64,000 nucleotides of DNA from Angustibacter sp049994355 (GTDB taxonomy: Bacteria > Actinomycetota > Actinomycetes > Actinomycetales > Angustibacteraceae): the NCBI RefSeq assembly GCF_049994355.1, contig NZ_CP188257.1:310001-374000 (forward strand), given 5' to 3'. The position numbers and the translations under genes were made by a program. Every line of letters begins with the position of its first letter. Position 1 is the first letter of the stretch. Of the stretch, positions 1 to 7,955 are shown piece by piece. The notes under the pieces were generated by a model. That model ran no database searches, was not told the origin of the DNA, and saw only the letters and a program-made list of their open reading frames with translations.

Positions 1-1
1 T

Positions 2-1105
2 GAGCGCGCGGTGCCGTCGTCCGGGCAGGCGCTGGTGCGCCAGACGGCGTACGTCGTCGCGCGGGCGCACAAGCCCGCCGCTCTCGGCCGGGTCTTGGAC
101 GTCGAGTCGCCCACCGCGGCGATCGTGTTCTGCCGCACTCGCGAGCAGGTCGACGAGCTCACCGAGACCTTGAACGGCCGCGGCTACCGAGCAGAGGCGT
201 TGCACGGCGGGATGAACCAGGAGCAGCGGGACCGCGTGATGGGCCGGCTGCGCGCGCAGACCGCGGACCTGCTGGTCGCCACCGACGTGGCCGCCCGTGG
301 CCTGGACATCGACCACCTCACGCACGTCGTGAACTACGAGGTGCCCGCTGCCGCTGAGTCCTACGTGCACCGCATCGGGCGGGTCGGCCGAGGAGGGCGC
401 GAGGGCGTCGCGATCACGCTGGCCGAGCCGCGCGAGCACCGGATGCTCAAGACCATCGAGCGGGTCACCCGGCAGAAGATCGCGATGGAGAAGGTGCCGA
501 CCACCGCCGACCTGCGCGCCCGCCGGCTGGAGATGACCCGGGCTGCGCTCTACGAGAGCCTGCTGGAGGACGACCTCGACCGGTTCCGGGTCGTCGTCGA
601 GACGCTGACCGACGACTTCGACGTCATGCAGGTCGCCCTGGCCGCGGTGAAGCTGGCGCACGAGGCGACGACCGGCGGCGGGGACGACGACCAGGCCGAG
701 ATCCCGGAGGCGACGGCCCCGGTGGGCGACGGCGGACGTCGCCCGGCCGGCCGGGCCGCAGCGGCGGGCGGTGCCGACGGGTCCGGCGGGCCTGGTGGCC
801 GCACCGGCCCCGCCGAGGGCAGGACCAGGCTCTACATCTCGCTCGGGCGGGCCGCCGGGATCCGTCCGGCCGACCTGGTGGGCGCCATCGCGGGAGAGTC
901 CCGGCTGACCGGCCGGGACGTCGGCTCGATCGAGATCACCGAGCGGTTCTCGTTGGTGGAGGTTCCCTCCGGCGCGGCCGAGGAGGTGCTGCAGGCGTTG
1001 CGCGCCACCAGGATCAAGGGCCGCAAGGTCACTGCCCGACGCGACCGGGACGCTCCCGGCGGCGTGCGCTCGGCGGGCCGACCCTCCCGCAAGCCGCGCG
1101 ACTAG
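2..1105 (+). CDS. DEAD-box ATP-dependent RNA helicase, 5'-truncated by the window edge
   Basis: The reading frame is open to the left edge, so only the last 367 residues are present. They begin in the second RecA-like lobe: AIVFCRTR (motif IV region, about residue 40), ATDVAARGLDID (motif V, about 95-106) and HRIGRVGRGG (motif VI, about 124-133). A linker rich in Gly, Ala and Asp follows, and the C-terminus (about 275-350) has the ferredoxin-like shape of the DbpA RNA-binding domain (LYISLGRAAGIRPADLVGAI, then TERFSLVEV and IKGRKV). This architecture is that of DeaD/CsdA/DbpA helicases, which remodel structured RNA and ribosome assembly intermediates in the cytoplasm. The lobe with Walker A and DEAD lies outside the window. 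Its stop overlaps the stop of the convergent flavodoxin-like gene. Confidence 0.93.
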   Translation, partial: ERAVPSSGQALVRQTAYVVARAHKPAALGRVLDVESPTAAIVFCRTREQVDELTETLNGRGYRAEALHGGMNQEQRDRVMGRLRAQTADLLVATDVAARGLDIDHLTHVVNYEVPAAAESYVHRIGRVGRGGREGVAITLAEPREHRMLKTIERVTRQKIAMEKVPTTADLRARRLEMTRAALYESLLEDDLDRFRVVVETLTDDFDVMQVALAAVKLAHEATTGGGDDDQAEIPEATAPVGDGGRRPAGRAAAAGGADGSGGPGGRTGPAEGRTRLYISLGRAAGIRPADLVGAIAGESRLTGRDVGSIEITERFSLVEVPSGAAEEVLQALRATRIKGRKVTARRDRDAPGGVRSAGRPSRKPRD

Positions 1106-1845
1106 CGGTACTCGGGGTTGGTGAACCCGAACCGCTCGCCCTCGAACCACTTCGGGCGCTGGTTGCCGTAGGCCGGGATGCCACCGGCGTCCTTGAGCAT
1201 CCGCGCCAGGTGCAACAGGTTCCACGTCATGAACGTCGTGTTGCGGTTGGTGAAGTCGTTGTCGAAGCCGATCGGCGGGCCGCCGTCCTGGCTCGGGTCG
1301 CCGTAGCTGGCACCCGGCCCGACCTCGCCGATCCACCCGGCGTCCGCCTGTGGCGGGATCGTGTAACCCAGGTGCTGCAACGAGTACAGCAGGTTCATCG
1401 CGCAATGCTTGACGCCGTCCTCGTTGCCGGTGACCAGCACGCCGCCGACCCGGCCGTAGTACGCGTACTGGCCGCCTGCGGTCAGCTCGCCGGAGAAGCT
1501 GTACAGCCGCTCGACGATCCGGGTGGCCACGGACGACTTCTCGCCCAGCCAGATCGGCGTCCCGATCACCAGGATCTGCGCGTCCATCACCTGCCGCTGG
1601 ATCGCCGGCCAGTCGTCCCGGTCGAAGCCGTGCTGGGTCATGTCCGGCTGCACACCCGGCGCGATCTCGTGGTCGACCGCGCGGACGTTCGTGACGCTCA
1701 CCCCGACCGAGCGCATCAGCTCGATCGAGTTGTTCATCAGCGACTGGGTGTGCGAGTGACCCGGCGAGCGGGTGAGGGTGCAGTTGATGAACACGGCGGA
1801 CAGGTCGTCGTAGCTGGCGGGTGGGTTCGACATGGCAAGGATCAT
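1102..1845 (-). CDS. Flavodoxin / NADPH-dependent FMN reductase family protein
   Basis: 247 residues. The central segment AQILVIGTPIWLGEKSS and the later GGVLVTGNEDG match the two FMN-binding loops of the flavodoxin-like fold (NADPH-dependent FMN reductase / NAD(P)H:quinone oxidoreductase families). The likely role is soluble FMN-dependent electron transfer or quinone/azo reduction; the substrate cannot be read from sequence. Two in-frame ATG codons compete for the start, at 1845 and 1833. GGAG lies only 2 nt from the first but 13 nt from the second, so the start is not settled; the conserved sequence begins after the second. Convergent with the helicase, overlapping by 4 nt. Confidence 0.85.
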   Translation of the reverse strand: MILAMSNPPASYDDLSAVFINCTLTRSPGHSHTQSLMNNSIELMRSVGVSVTNVRAVDHEIAPGVQPDMTQHGFDRDDWPAIQRQVMDAQILVIGTPIWLGEKSSVATRIVERLYSFSGELTAGGQYAYYGRVGGVLVTGNEDGVKHCAMNLLYSLQHLGYTIPPQADAGWIGEVGPGASYGDPSQDGGPPIGFDNDFTNRNTTFMTWNLLHLARMLKDAGGIPAYGNQRPKWFEGERFGFTNPEYR

Positions 1846-2039
1846 GCTCCGGGTGGCGTTCGCAGGCCAGGGTCGAGGTGTCGGCGGGCGGCGTCGAACG
1901 ATGATGGTCCGCCCGACAGGAGCGATCGAGCCGCACCTTCTCGGCTGAGCACGATCGCGCCGGCTGGTGCGTCACCGCTCCTGTCGGTGGGACCGATCTC
2001 CGTTTCAGCAGCCTGCGGCGAGGGTGCGAAGATGCCCGC

Positions 2040-3212
2040 ATGAGCGCACGCATCGCACCGCTGGAGCTGCTGCACCTGTCCGAATTGCTCACCGAGGACG
2101 AGCGCGACATCGCCGCGTCGGTGCGGGCCATGGTCACCGAGCACGTGGCGCCGTACATCGCGCAGTGGTTCGAGCAGGGCACGCTGCCCGCCCGCGAGCT
2201 GGCGCTGGAGTTCGGCAAGCTCGGCGTCCTCGGCATGCACCTGGAGGGCTACGGCTGCGCCGGCCTGAACGCGACCGCGTACGGGGTGGCGGCGATGGAG
2301 ATCGAGGCGGCCGACTCGGGCATCCGGTCGATGGTCTCGGTGCAGGGCAGCCTGGCGATGTTCGCGATCCACGCCTACGGCAGCGAGGAGCACAAGCAGG
2401 AGTGGCTGCCCCGGATGGCCGCCGGCGAGGCGATCGGCTGCTTCGGCCTGACCGAGCCGGACCACGGCTCCGACCCGGGCAACATGCGCACCCGGGCCCG
2501 CCGCGATGGCGAGGACTGGGTGCTGGACGGCGCGAAGATGTGGATCACCAACGGCTCGGTCGCCGACGTCGCGATCGTGTGGGCGAGCACGGACGAAGGG
2601 GTGCGCGGCTTCGTCGTGCCGACCGACTCGGCCGGCTTCAGCGCGCCGCTGATCAAGCACAAGCTGTCGATGCGCGCATCGGTCACCAGCGAGCTGGTGA
2701 TGGACGGCGTCCGGCTGCCGTCCTCAGCCGTGCTGCCGGGGGTCAAGGGGCTGCGCGGTCCGCTGTCCTGCCTGAACGAGGCGCGGTTCGGCATCGTCTG
2801 GGGCGTCATCGGGTCGGCGCGCGACTGCCTGGAGACGGCCATCGACTACGCGGTGAACCGGGTGCAGTTCGGCAAGCCGATCGCGGGCTTCCAGCTGACC
2901 CAGGAGAAGCTGGCCAACATGGCGCTCGAGCTGGACAAGGCGTTCCTGCTGGCGCACCACCTCGGCCGGGCGAAGGAGGCCGGCACGGCGACGCCGCAGA
3001 TGGTCAGCATGGCCAAGCTGAACAACGTGCGCGAGGCCATCAAGATCGCCCGCGAGTGCCGCACCATCCTCGGCGCGAACGGCATCTCGCTGGAGTACCC
3101 GGTGCTGCGGCACGCGAACAACCTCGAGTCGGTGCTCACGTACGAGGGCACGTCCGAGGTGCACACGCTGGTCGTCGGCCAGGCGCTGACCGGTATCGAC
3201 GCCTTCCGCTGA
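2040..3212 (+). CDS. gcdH: Glutaryl-CoA dehydrogenase (acyl-CoA dehydrogenase family)
   Basis: 390 residues, full length for the family. It carries the acyl-CoA dehydrogenase flavin/substrate motifs CFGLTEPDHGSDPGNM and KMWITNG, and the C-terminal YEGTSEVH block in which Glu369 is the expected catalytic base; the run up to GIDAF closely resembles known glutaryl-CoA dehydrogenases. The family oxidises and decarboxylates glutaryl-CoA to crotonyl-CoA using FAD, with electrons passed to ETF, in lysine/tryptophan degradation. The ATG start has a GAGGG purine run upstream. The class III aminotransferase immediately downstream on the same strand would fit amine or amino acid catabolism, but the gap holds its own promoter-like hexamer, so the two need not be one operon. 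Confidence 0.9.
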   Translation: MSARIAPLELLHLSELLTEDERDIAASVRAMVTEHVAPYIAQWFEQGTLPARELALEFGKLGVLGMHLEGYGCAGLNATAYGVAAMEIEAADSGIRSMVSVQGSLAMFAIHAYGSEEHKQEWLPRMAAGEAIGCFGLTEPDHGSDPGNMRTRARRDGEDWVLDGAKMWITNGSVADVAIVWASTDEGVRGFVVPTDSAGFSAPLIKHKLSMRASVTSELVMDGVRLPSSAVLPGVKGLRGPLSCLNEARFGIVWGVIGSARDCLETAIDYAVNRVQFGKPIAGFQLTQEKLANMALELDKAFLLAHHLGRAKEAGTATPQMVSMAKLNNVREAIKIARECRTILGANGISLEYPVLRHANNLESVLTYEGTSEVHTLVVGQALTGIDAFR

Positions 3213-3218
3213 CCCCCG

Positions 3219-3292
3219 CTTGCTCCCCTCCGCCCGGTTTGCTCCACCCAACCCGCTCGCGACGGCGTGCCGAGCGGTCTGAATGGAGCAAG
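3219..3292. repeat. Imperfect palindromic intergenic repeat, copy A
   Basis: The gap after gcdH has outer arms CTTGCTCC (3219-3226) and GGAGCAAG (3285-3292), a perfect 8-bp inverted repeat. The right side reads GAGCGGTCTGAATGGAGCAAG. A close relative with the same outer arms and almost the same right flank is at 23631-23704. It may act as a terminator or be a REP-like element. Confidence 0.6.
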
Positions 3293-3353
3293 GTGACGGG
3301 CCCGGGCAGCGATCGGCGTACAGAGTGTTGGGACCGGACGCCGCCCGCCGACC

Positions 3354-3366
3354 TAGGCTGGACGCC
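3354..3366 (+). promoter_or_regulatory. Leaderless promoter -10 for the aminotransferase
   Basis: TAGGCT at 3354-3359 is followed by 7 nt and then ATG. This is the usual actinobacterial leaderless arrangement; no Shine-Dalgarno sequence lies before this start. A possible -35 (TTGGGA, 3328-3333) is spaced 20 nt away, which is long. Confidence 0.5.
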
Positions 3367-4773
3367 ATGAGCACCGTGACCGTCGAGTCCCTCGCCCCCG
3401 CCGCCCCGCCGCTCGACCTGGACGGCGCCCAGCGCACGCACGACCTCGACCGCGCGCACGTCTTCCACTCCTGGTCGGCCCAGGGTGCGCTGGACCCGAT
3501 GGTCGTCACCGGCGCGCAGGGCAGCTGGCTGTGGGACGGCGCGGGCCGGCCGTTCCTGGACTTCAGCAGCCAGCTGGTCAACACCAACATCGGCCACCAG
3601 CACCCGGCCGTGGTGCGCGGCATCCAGGAGCAGGCGGCCAAGCTGTGCACCATCGCCCCGCAGCACGCCAACGACGCGCGCAGCGAGGCGGCCCGGCTGG
3701 TCATCGAGCGGTCGCCCGGCGAGCTCAGCCACGTCTTCTTCACCAACGGCGGCGCCGAGGCGATCGAGAACGCCGTCCGGATGGCCCGCCTGCACACCGG
3801 CCGCCGCAAGGTGCTGACCCGCTACCGCAGCTACCACGGGCACACCCAGACCGCTATCCACATGACCGGCGACCCGCGCCGTTGGCCCAACGACACCGGC
3901 GCCGAGGGCATCGTGCACTTCTTCGGCCCGTACACCTACCGGTCGGTGTTCCATGCGCAGACCGACGACGAGGAGTGTGCCCGCGCGCTGGCCCACCTCG
4001 AGCAGGTCGTGCAGATGGAGGGTCCGGCGACCATCGCGGCGATCGTGCTGGAGACCATCCCGGGAACCGCCGGGATCATGGTGCCGCCGCCCGCGTACCT
4101 GGCTGGGGTGCGGGACATCTGCGACCGGTACGGCATCTGCTGGATCGCCGACGAGGTGATGGCGGGCTTTGGCCGCAGCGGCGCCTGGTTCGCCGTCGAC
4201 CACTTCTCGACCGCGGACGGCGGTCCCGTCGTCCCCGACCTGATCACCTTCGCCAAGGGCGTCAACTCCGGCTACGTGCCGCTGGGCGGGGTGATCCTCG
4301 GCGACGCGATCTACGACACGTTCCGCGAGCGCCCCTATCCCGGTGGCCTGACCTACTCCGGCCACCCACTGGCCTGCGCTGCCGCGGTCGCGACGATCAA
4401 TGCGATGACCGACGAGGGCATCGTGCAGAACGCGGCCCGGATCGGCGCCGAGGTGATTGGCCCTCGGCTGGCCGAGCTGGCACAGGCCCACCCGGTGATC
4501 GGCGAGGTACGCGGGCTGGGCGTCTTCTGGGCCCTCGAGCTGGTGCGTGACCGCGAGACCCGCGAGCCCTTGGTGCCCTACAACGCCTCCGGCGCGGCGG
4601 CCGCTCCGATGAACGCGCTGGTCGCGGCGTGCAAGAAGCGCGGCCTGCTGCCGTTCGTGAACATGAACCGGCTGCACGTCGTCCCGCCATGCAACGTGAC
4701 AGAGGGTGAGGCGCGGCTTGGGTTGGACCTTCTCGACGAGGCCCTGGGCGAGCTCGAATCAAGCCTTACGTAG
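3367..4773 (+). CDS. Class III pyridoxal-phosphate aminotransferase
   Basis: 468 residues. Typical class III features are visible: TNGGAEAIENA (cofactor phosphate region), YRSYHGHT, IADEVMAGFGRSG with the Asp that contacts the pyridine nitrogen, and FAKGVNSGYVPLGG, where Lys297 should form the Schiff base. LTYSGHPLACAAA follows. The family moves amino groups from omega-amino acids, diamines, taurine, GABA or beta-amino acids to pyruvate or 2-oxoglutarate. The general appearance is closest to taurine/omega-amino acid:pyruvate aminotransferases, but specificity is an inference. The ATG at 3367 was chosen because of the leaderless promoter directly upstream; an in-frame start 28 codons earlier would encode non-conserved sequence. 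Confidence 0.88.
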   Translation: MSTVTVESLAPAAPPLDLDGAQRTHDLDRAHVFHSWSAQGALDPMVVTGAQGSWLWDGAGRPFLDFSSQLVNTNIGHQHPAVVRGIQEQAAKLCTIAPQHANDARSEAARLVIERSPGELSHVFFTNGGAEAIENAVRMARLHTGRRKVLTRYRSYHGHTQTAIHMTGDPRRWPNDTGAEGIVHFFGPYTYRSVFHAQTDDEECARALAHLEQVVQMEGPATIAAIVLETIPGTAGIMVPPPAYLAGVRDICDRYGICWIADEVMAGFGRSGAWFAVDHFSTADGGPVVPDLITFAKGVNSGYVPLGGVILGDAIYDTFRERPYPGGLTYSGHPLACAAAVATINAMTDEGIVQNAARIGAEVIGPRLAELAQAHPVIGEVRGLGVFWALELVRDRETREPLVPYNASGAAAAPMNALVAACKKRGLLPFVNMNRLHVVPPCNVTEGEARLGLDLLDEALGELESSLT

Positions 4774-4869
4774 CGTTTCTGCGACTCAGCGTAGTCGGGC
4801 GAATTCGGACATTGGATATTTGTTCTCAGGGTCTGGCGCGTCGGCGCTTGATCTGACAATCTCTGGCGA

Positions 4870-4977
4870 GCCGGGTTACCCGGCCCGAGTACGGCGCCGT
4901 CACCACCCCCCCACGACGGTGCGGTCTCGGAACCGCGAAGCCCCCGTGAGAAACCCCCCTGCCTCCCGGGGGCTTCG
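4870..4977 (+). terminator. Cluster of hairpins between the aminotransferase and purD
   Basis: The 279-nt gap 4774-5052 has no credible gene. It holds three hairpins: GCCGGG-TTA-CCCGGC (4870-4884), GCGGT/ACCGC (4921-4936), and a perfect 10-bp pair CGAAGCCCCC (4936-4945) with GGGGGCTTCG (4968-4977) across a 22-nt loop. No T-tract follows, as is common in actinobacteria. They probably end the upstream transcript; an attenuator for purD cannot be excluded because the second and third stems share a base and could be alternatives. Confidence 0.5.
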
Positions 4978-5052
4978 TGGTGCCTGGGCCATCCAGAGGT
5001 TCCCCAGGCCCGCGCGCCAGTCGCCGCCGTCCGCTCGCTACGCTCGCGGCCC

Positions 5053-6330
5053 ATGAAGGTCCTCGTGCTCGGAACCGGTGCCCGTGAGCACGCACTGCTG
5101 GAGGCGCTGGCCCGCGACGGCGACGTGACCGCGCTGGCCGCCGCCCCTGGCAACCCGGGCATGGCGAGCGTCGCGGACCTGATCGAGGTTGACGCGATGG
5201 ACGGCGCGGCGGTGGCTCGATGTGCCCGCGACTGGGGCGCCGACCTGGTGGTGGTCGGGCCGGAGGCGCCGCTCGTCGCCGGGGTCGCGGACGCCGTCCG
5301 GGCGGTGGGCATCGACTGCTTCGGGCCGTCCCGGGAGGCTGCCGCACTGGAGGGCAGCAAGGCCTTCGCGAAGGACGTGATGGCGCAGGCCGGGGTGCCG
5401 ACCGCGCTGGCGCACGTGTGCCGCACCGTCGAGGAGGTCGCGGCGGCCCTGGACGCGCTGGGCGCCCCGCACGTAGTCAAGGACGACGGCCTGGCGGCCG
5501 GCAAGGGTGTCGTGGTGACCGACGACCGGGCCGAGGCCCTGGCGCACGCGCAGACCTGCTTGGCCCGCGGCGGCGACGCCCAGGTCGTGGTCGAGGAGTT
5601 CCTGGACGGGCCCGAGGTCTCGTTGTTCTGCCTCAGCGACGGCACCTGCGTCGTCCCGCTCGAGCCCGCGCAGGACTTCAAGCGGCTGCAGGACGGCGAC
5701 GCCGGCCCGAACACCGGCGGCATGGGTGCCTACACGCCGCTGCCGTGGGCGCCGCCCGGCCTGGTCGCGGAGGTGGTCGAGCGGGTCGCCCAGCCGACCG
5801 TGGACGCGATGGCTCGCCGCGGCACGCCCTTCGCCGGGCTGCTCTACGTCGGGCTGGCGATGACCTCCCGCGGCCCGCGGGTCGTCGAGTTCAACGCCCG
5901 GTTCGGCGACCCGGAGACCCAGGTGGTGCTGGCCCGGCTGCAGTCCCCGCTGGCCGGCCTGTTGCGGGCGGCCGCGACCGGCATCCTGGCAGGGCACCCG
6001 CCGCTGCGCTGGTCGGACGACGCCGCGGTGACCGTGGTCCTGGCCAGCCCCGGCTACCCGGCGTCCCCGACGACCGGCGGGGTGCTGCACGGGCTGGCCG
6101 CGGCGGACGCGGTCGAGGGCGCGCACGTTTTGCACGCCGGCACCGCTCGCCGCGGCGACGAGATCGTCTCGGCCGGCGGCCGAGTGCTCAGCGTGGTCGG
6201 CACCGGCCCGGATCTGGACGCCGCCCGCGCCGTCGCGTACGACGCGCTGGCCCGGATCGAGCTGGACGGTGGCCAGCACCGCACGGACATCGCCGCGTCC
6301 GCCGCCCGGGACGCGCGGGTGACGGCGTGA
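5053..6330 (+). CDS. purD: Phosphoribosylamine-glycine ligase (GAR synthetase)
   Basis: 425 residues, the usual length. The N-domain opens with MKVLVLGTGAREHAL. The ATP-grasp core includes VVKDDGLAAGKGVVV, NTGGMGAYTPLP and VEFNARFGDPETQ, the PurD signature. The enzyme joins phosphoribosylamine and glycine with ATP, step 2 of de novo purine synthesis. purC follows with a GTGA stop/start overlap, so the two are translationally coupled. The other purine genes seen here lie at 19.8-23 kb and 31.4-34.1 kb. Confidence 0.97.
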   Translation: MKVLVLGTGAREHALLEALARDGDVTALAAAPGNPGMASVADLIEVDAMDGAAVARCARDWGADLVVVGPEAPLVAGVADAVRAVGIDCFGPSREAAALEGSKAFAKDVMAQAGVPTALAHVCRTVEEVAAALDALGAPHVVKDDGLAAGKGVVVTDDRAEALAHAQTCLARGGDAQVVVEEFLDGPEVSLFCLSDGTCVVPLEPAQDFKRLQDGDAGPNTGGMGAYTPLPWAPPGLVAEVVERVAQPTVDAMARRGTPFAGLLYVGLAMTSRGPRVVEFNARFGDPETQVVLARLQSPLAGLLRAAATGILAGHPPLRWSDDAAVTVVLASPGYPASPTTGGVLHGLAAADAVEGAHVLHAGTARRGDEIVSAGGRVLSVVGTGPDLDAARAVAYDALARIELDGGQHRTDIAASAARDARVTA

Positions 6331-7220
6331 CCGCGAACATCCCGGCCGCGCCGGAGCTGTCCGGGTACCGGCACCTGTACTCGGGCAAGGTGCGCGACCT
6401 GTACGAGCCGGCGGACGGCACGCCGCACCTGCTCGTGGTCGCCAGCGACCGCATCTCGGCCTACGACCACGTGCTGTCCAGCACGATCCCGGACAAGGGC
6501 AAGATCCTCACGGCCATGTCGTCGTGGTGGTTCGACCAGCTCGCCGACCTGGTGCCGAACCACCTGGTCACCGGCCCGGTGCCGGCCGAGGTCGCGGGCC
6601 GCGCGGTGCTCGCCCAGCGGCTGGACATGTTCCCGGTCGAGTGCGTGGCCCGCGGCTACCTGACCGGGTCGGGTCTGGTGGAGTACCGCGCGGGGCATGC
6701 CGTGTGCGGCGTCCCGCTGCCGCCCGGCCTCGAGGACGGTTCGGCTCTGCCCCAGCCGATCTTCACGCCGGCGACCAAGGCCGAGCTCGGCGAGCACGAC
6801 GAGAACGTCACGTTCGAGCGGGTAGCGCAGACGGTGGGCGCGGACGCCGCGGCGACCCTGCGCGAGCTCACGCTCGCGGTCTACGCCCGGTCCGAGGGCA
6901 TCGCCCGCGAGCGCGGCGTCGTGCTGGCCGACACCAAGCTGGAGTTCGGCCGCGACGCCGCCGGGACCGTGGTGCTGGCCGACGAGGTGCTGACCCCGGA
7001 CTCCTCGCGGTTCTGGCCCCTGGAGCTGTGGTCGCCGGGAGGGTCGCAGCCGTCGTTCGACAAGCAGCTGGTGCGGGACTGGCTCACGTCGCCGGCGTCC
7101 GGCTGGAACCGTGCGGGTGACGTCCCGCCGCCCGCCCTGCCCGCCGAGGTGGTCGAGCGGACCCGGGACGCCTACCTGGAGGCGTTCCGCCGGCTCACCG
7201 GCACCGCGTTCGCCGGCTGA
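6327..7220 (+). CDS. purC: SAICAR synthetase
   Basis: 297 residues from a GTG overlapping the purD stop (GTGA). Diagnostic segments are YSGKVRDLYE, VASDRISAYDHVL, VECVARGYLTGSG and LADTKLEFG. It condenses CAIR with aspartate using ATP. It is of the long SAICAR synthetase type found in actinobacteria and yeast, rather than the shorter E. coli type of about 237 residues. The end codes for RRLTGTAF, the common PurC C-terminus. Confidence 0.97.
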   Translation: MTANIPAAPELSGYRHLYSGKVRDLYEPADGTPHLLVVASDRISAYDHVLSSTIPDKGKILTAMSSWWFDQLADLVPNHLVTGPVPAEVAGRAVLAQRLDMFPVECVARGYLTGSGLVEYRAGHAVCGVPLPPGLEDGSALPQPIFTPATKAELGEHDENVTFERVAQTVGADAAATLRELTLAVYARSEGIARERGVVLADTKLEFGRDAAGTVVLADEVLTPDSSRFWPLELWSPGGSQPSFDKQLVRDWLTSPASGWNRAGDVPPPALPAEVVERTRDAYLEAFRRLTGTAFAG

Positions 7221-7247
7221 CGCGCGCCGCAGGCGGGTCCGGACCTC

Positions 7248-7916
7248 TCAGGTCAGGACGTCGAGCGGCTGGCCGCCGTTGAAGTCGACGACTGACGTCC
7301 CCGGCGGAGCGAGCCGGGTGCAGTGCCCCAGGTACATGGCGCGGGCCGGCGGCAGCAGCAGGGCGTCGTGGATCGGGACCGCCACGCTCGGGCTCACCGC
7401 GCGCAGGTAGTCGATCGTCTCGGACACCTTGGCCCACGGCGCGTTCAGCGGCAGCGCCAGCACGTCGACGTCCCCCGGCACGACGTCGTACGCGTCACCG
7501 GGGTGCAGCAGGAGCCCGTCCCCGCCGTCCGCGCGTGAGGTGCCGACCAGCATCCCGACGTTGCCGACCCGCGGGATCTCGGGGTGGATCACTGCGTGCC
7601 GTCCGCCGGCGCCGCGCAGGGTGGTGCCGGCCACCTCGAGGGTGTCGCCGGCATGCAGCGGCTCGGCCTCGATCCCGGCCTGGCGCAGCTCCGCGGCGGT
7701 CTCCGGCTCGGCGACCAGCCGGGCGCCGTCGTTGGCCTCCAGCAGCGTCGGCAGCCGCTCGACGTCCACGTGGTCCGCGTGCTGGTGGGTGATCAGCACG
7801 GCGTCCAGATCGGTGAGCTCCTCGAAGCCCCGGCTGAACACGCCGGGGTCCAGCAGCAGGCGTGCACCGTCGACCTCGACGAGCAGGCAGGAGTGTCCGA
7901 GATGCGTGATCAGCAT
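7248..7916 (-). CDS. Metallo-beta-lactamase-fold hydrolase (UlaG-like)
   Basis: 222 residues. ITHLGHSCLLVE and LLLDPG open the fold, and THQHADHVD is the HxHxDH metal motif; LLHPGDA and VPIHDALLL provide later ligands. This pattern is that of the small soluble MBL-fold proteins related to UlaG and YtkL, which are metal-dependent hydrolases of mostly unknown substrate. It lies downstream of the arc block on the same strand, 39 nt after the YfcC-type transporter, so it could be its last gene. No functional link to arginine catabolism is evident. Confidence 0.85.
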   Translation of the reverse strand: MLITHLGHSCLLVEVDGARLLLDPGVFSRGFEELTDLDAVLITHQHADHVDVERLPTLLEANDGARLVAEPETAAELRQAGIEAEPLHAGDTLEVAGTTLRGAGGRHAVIHPEIPRVGNVGMLVGTSRADGGDGLLLHPGDAYDVVPGDVDVLALPLNAPWAKVSETIDYLRAVSPSVAVPIHDALLLPPARAMYLGHCTRLAPPGTSVVDFNGGQPLDVLT

Positions 7917-7955
7917 GAGCCAACCCTGGCACCCCCGGCGCGTTTTGGCGACGCC

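Noticed and set aside
4774..5052. tRNA gene or riboswitch upstream of purD
   Set aside because: Hairpins are present but no cloverleaf, CCA-type end or purine-riboswitch core could be found.
5220..7220. A 666-residue PurD-PurC fusion-like frame
   Set aside because: Only the part from 6327 is real PurC; the earlier part is an out-of-frame reading of purD.
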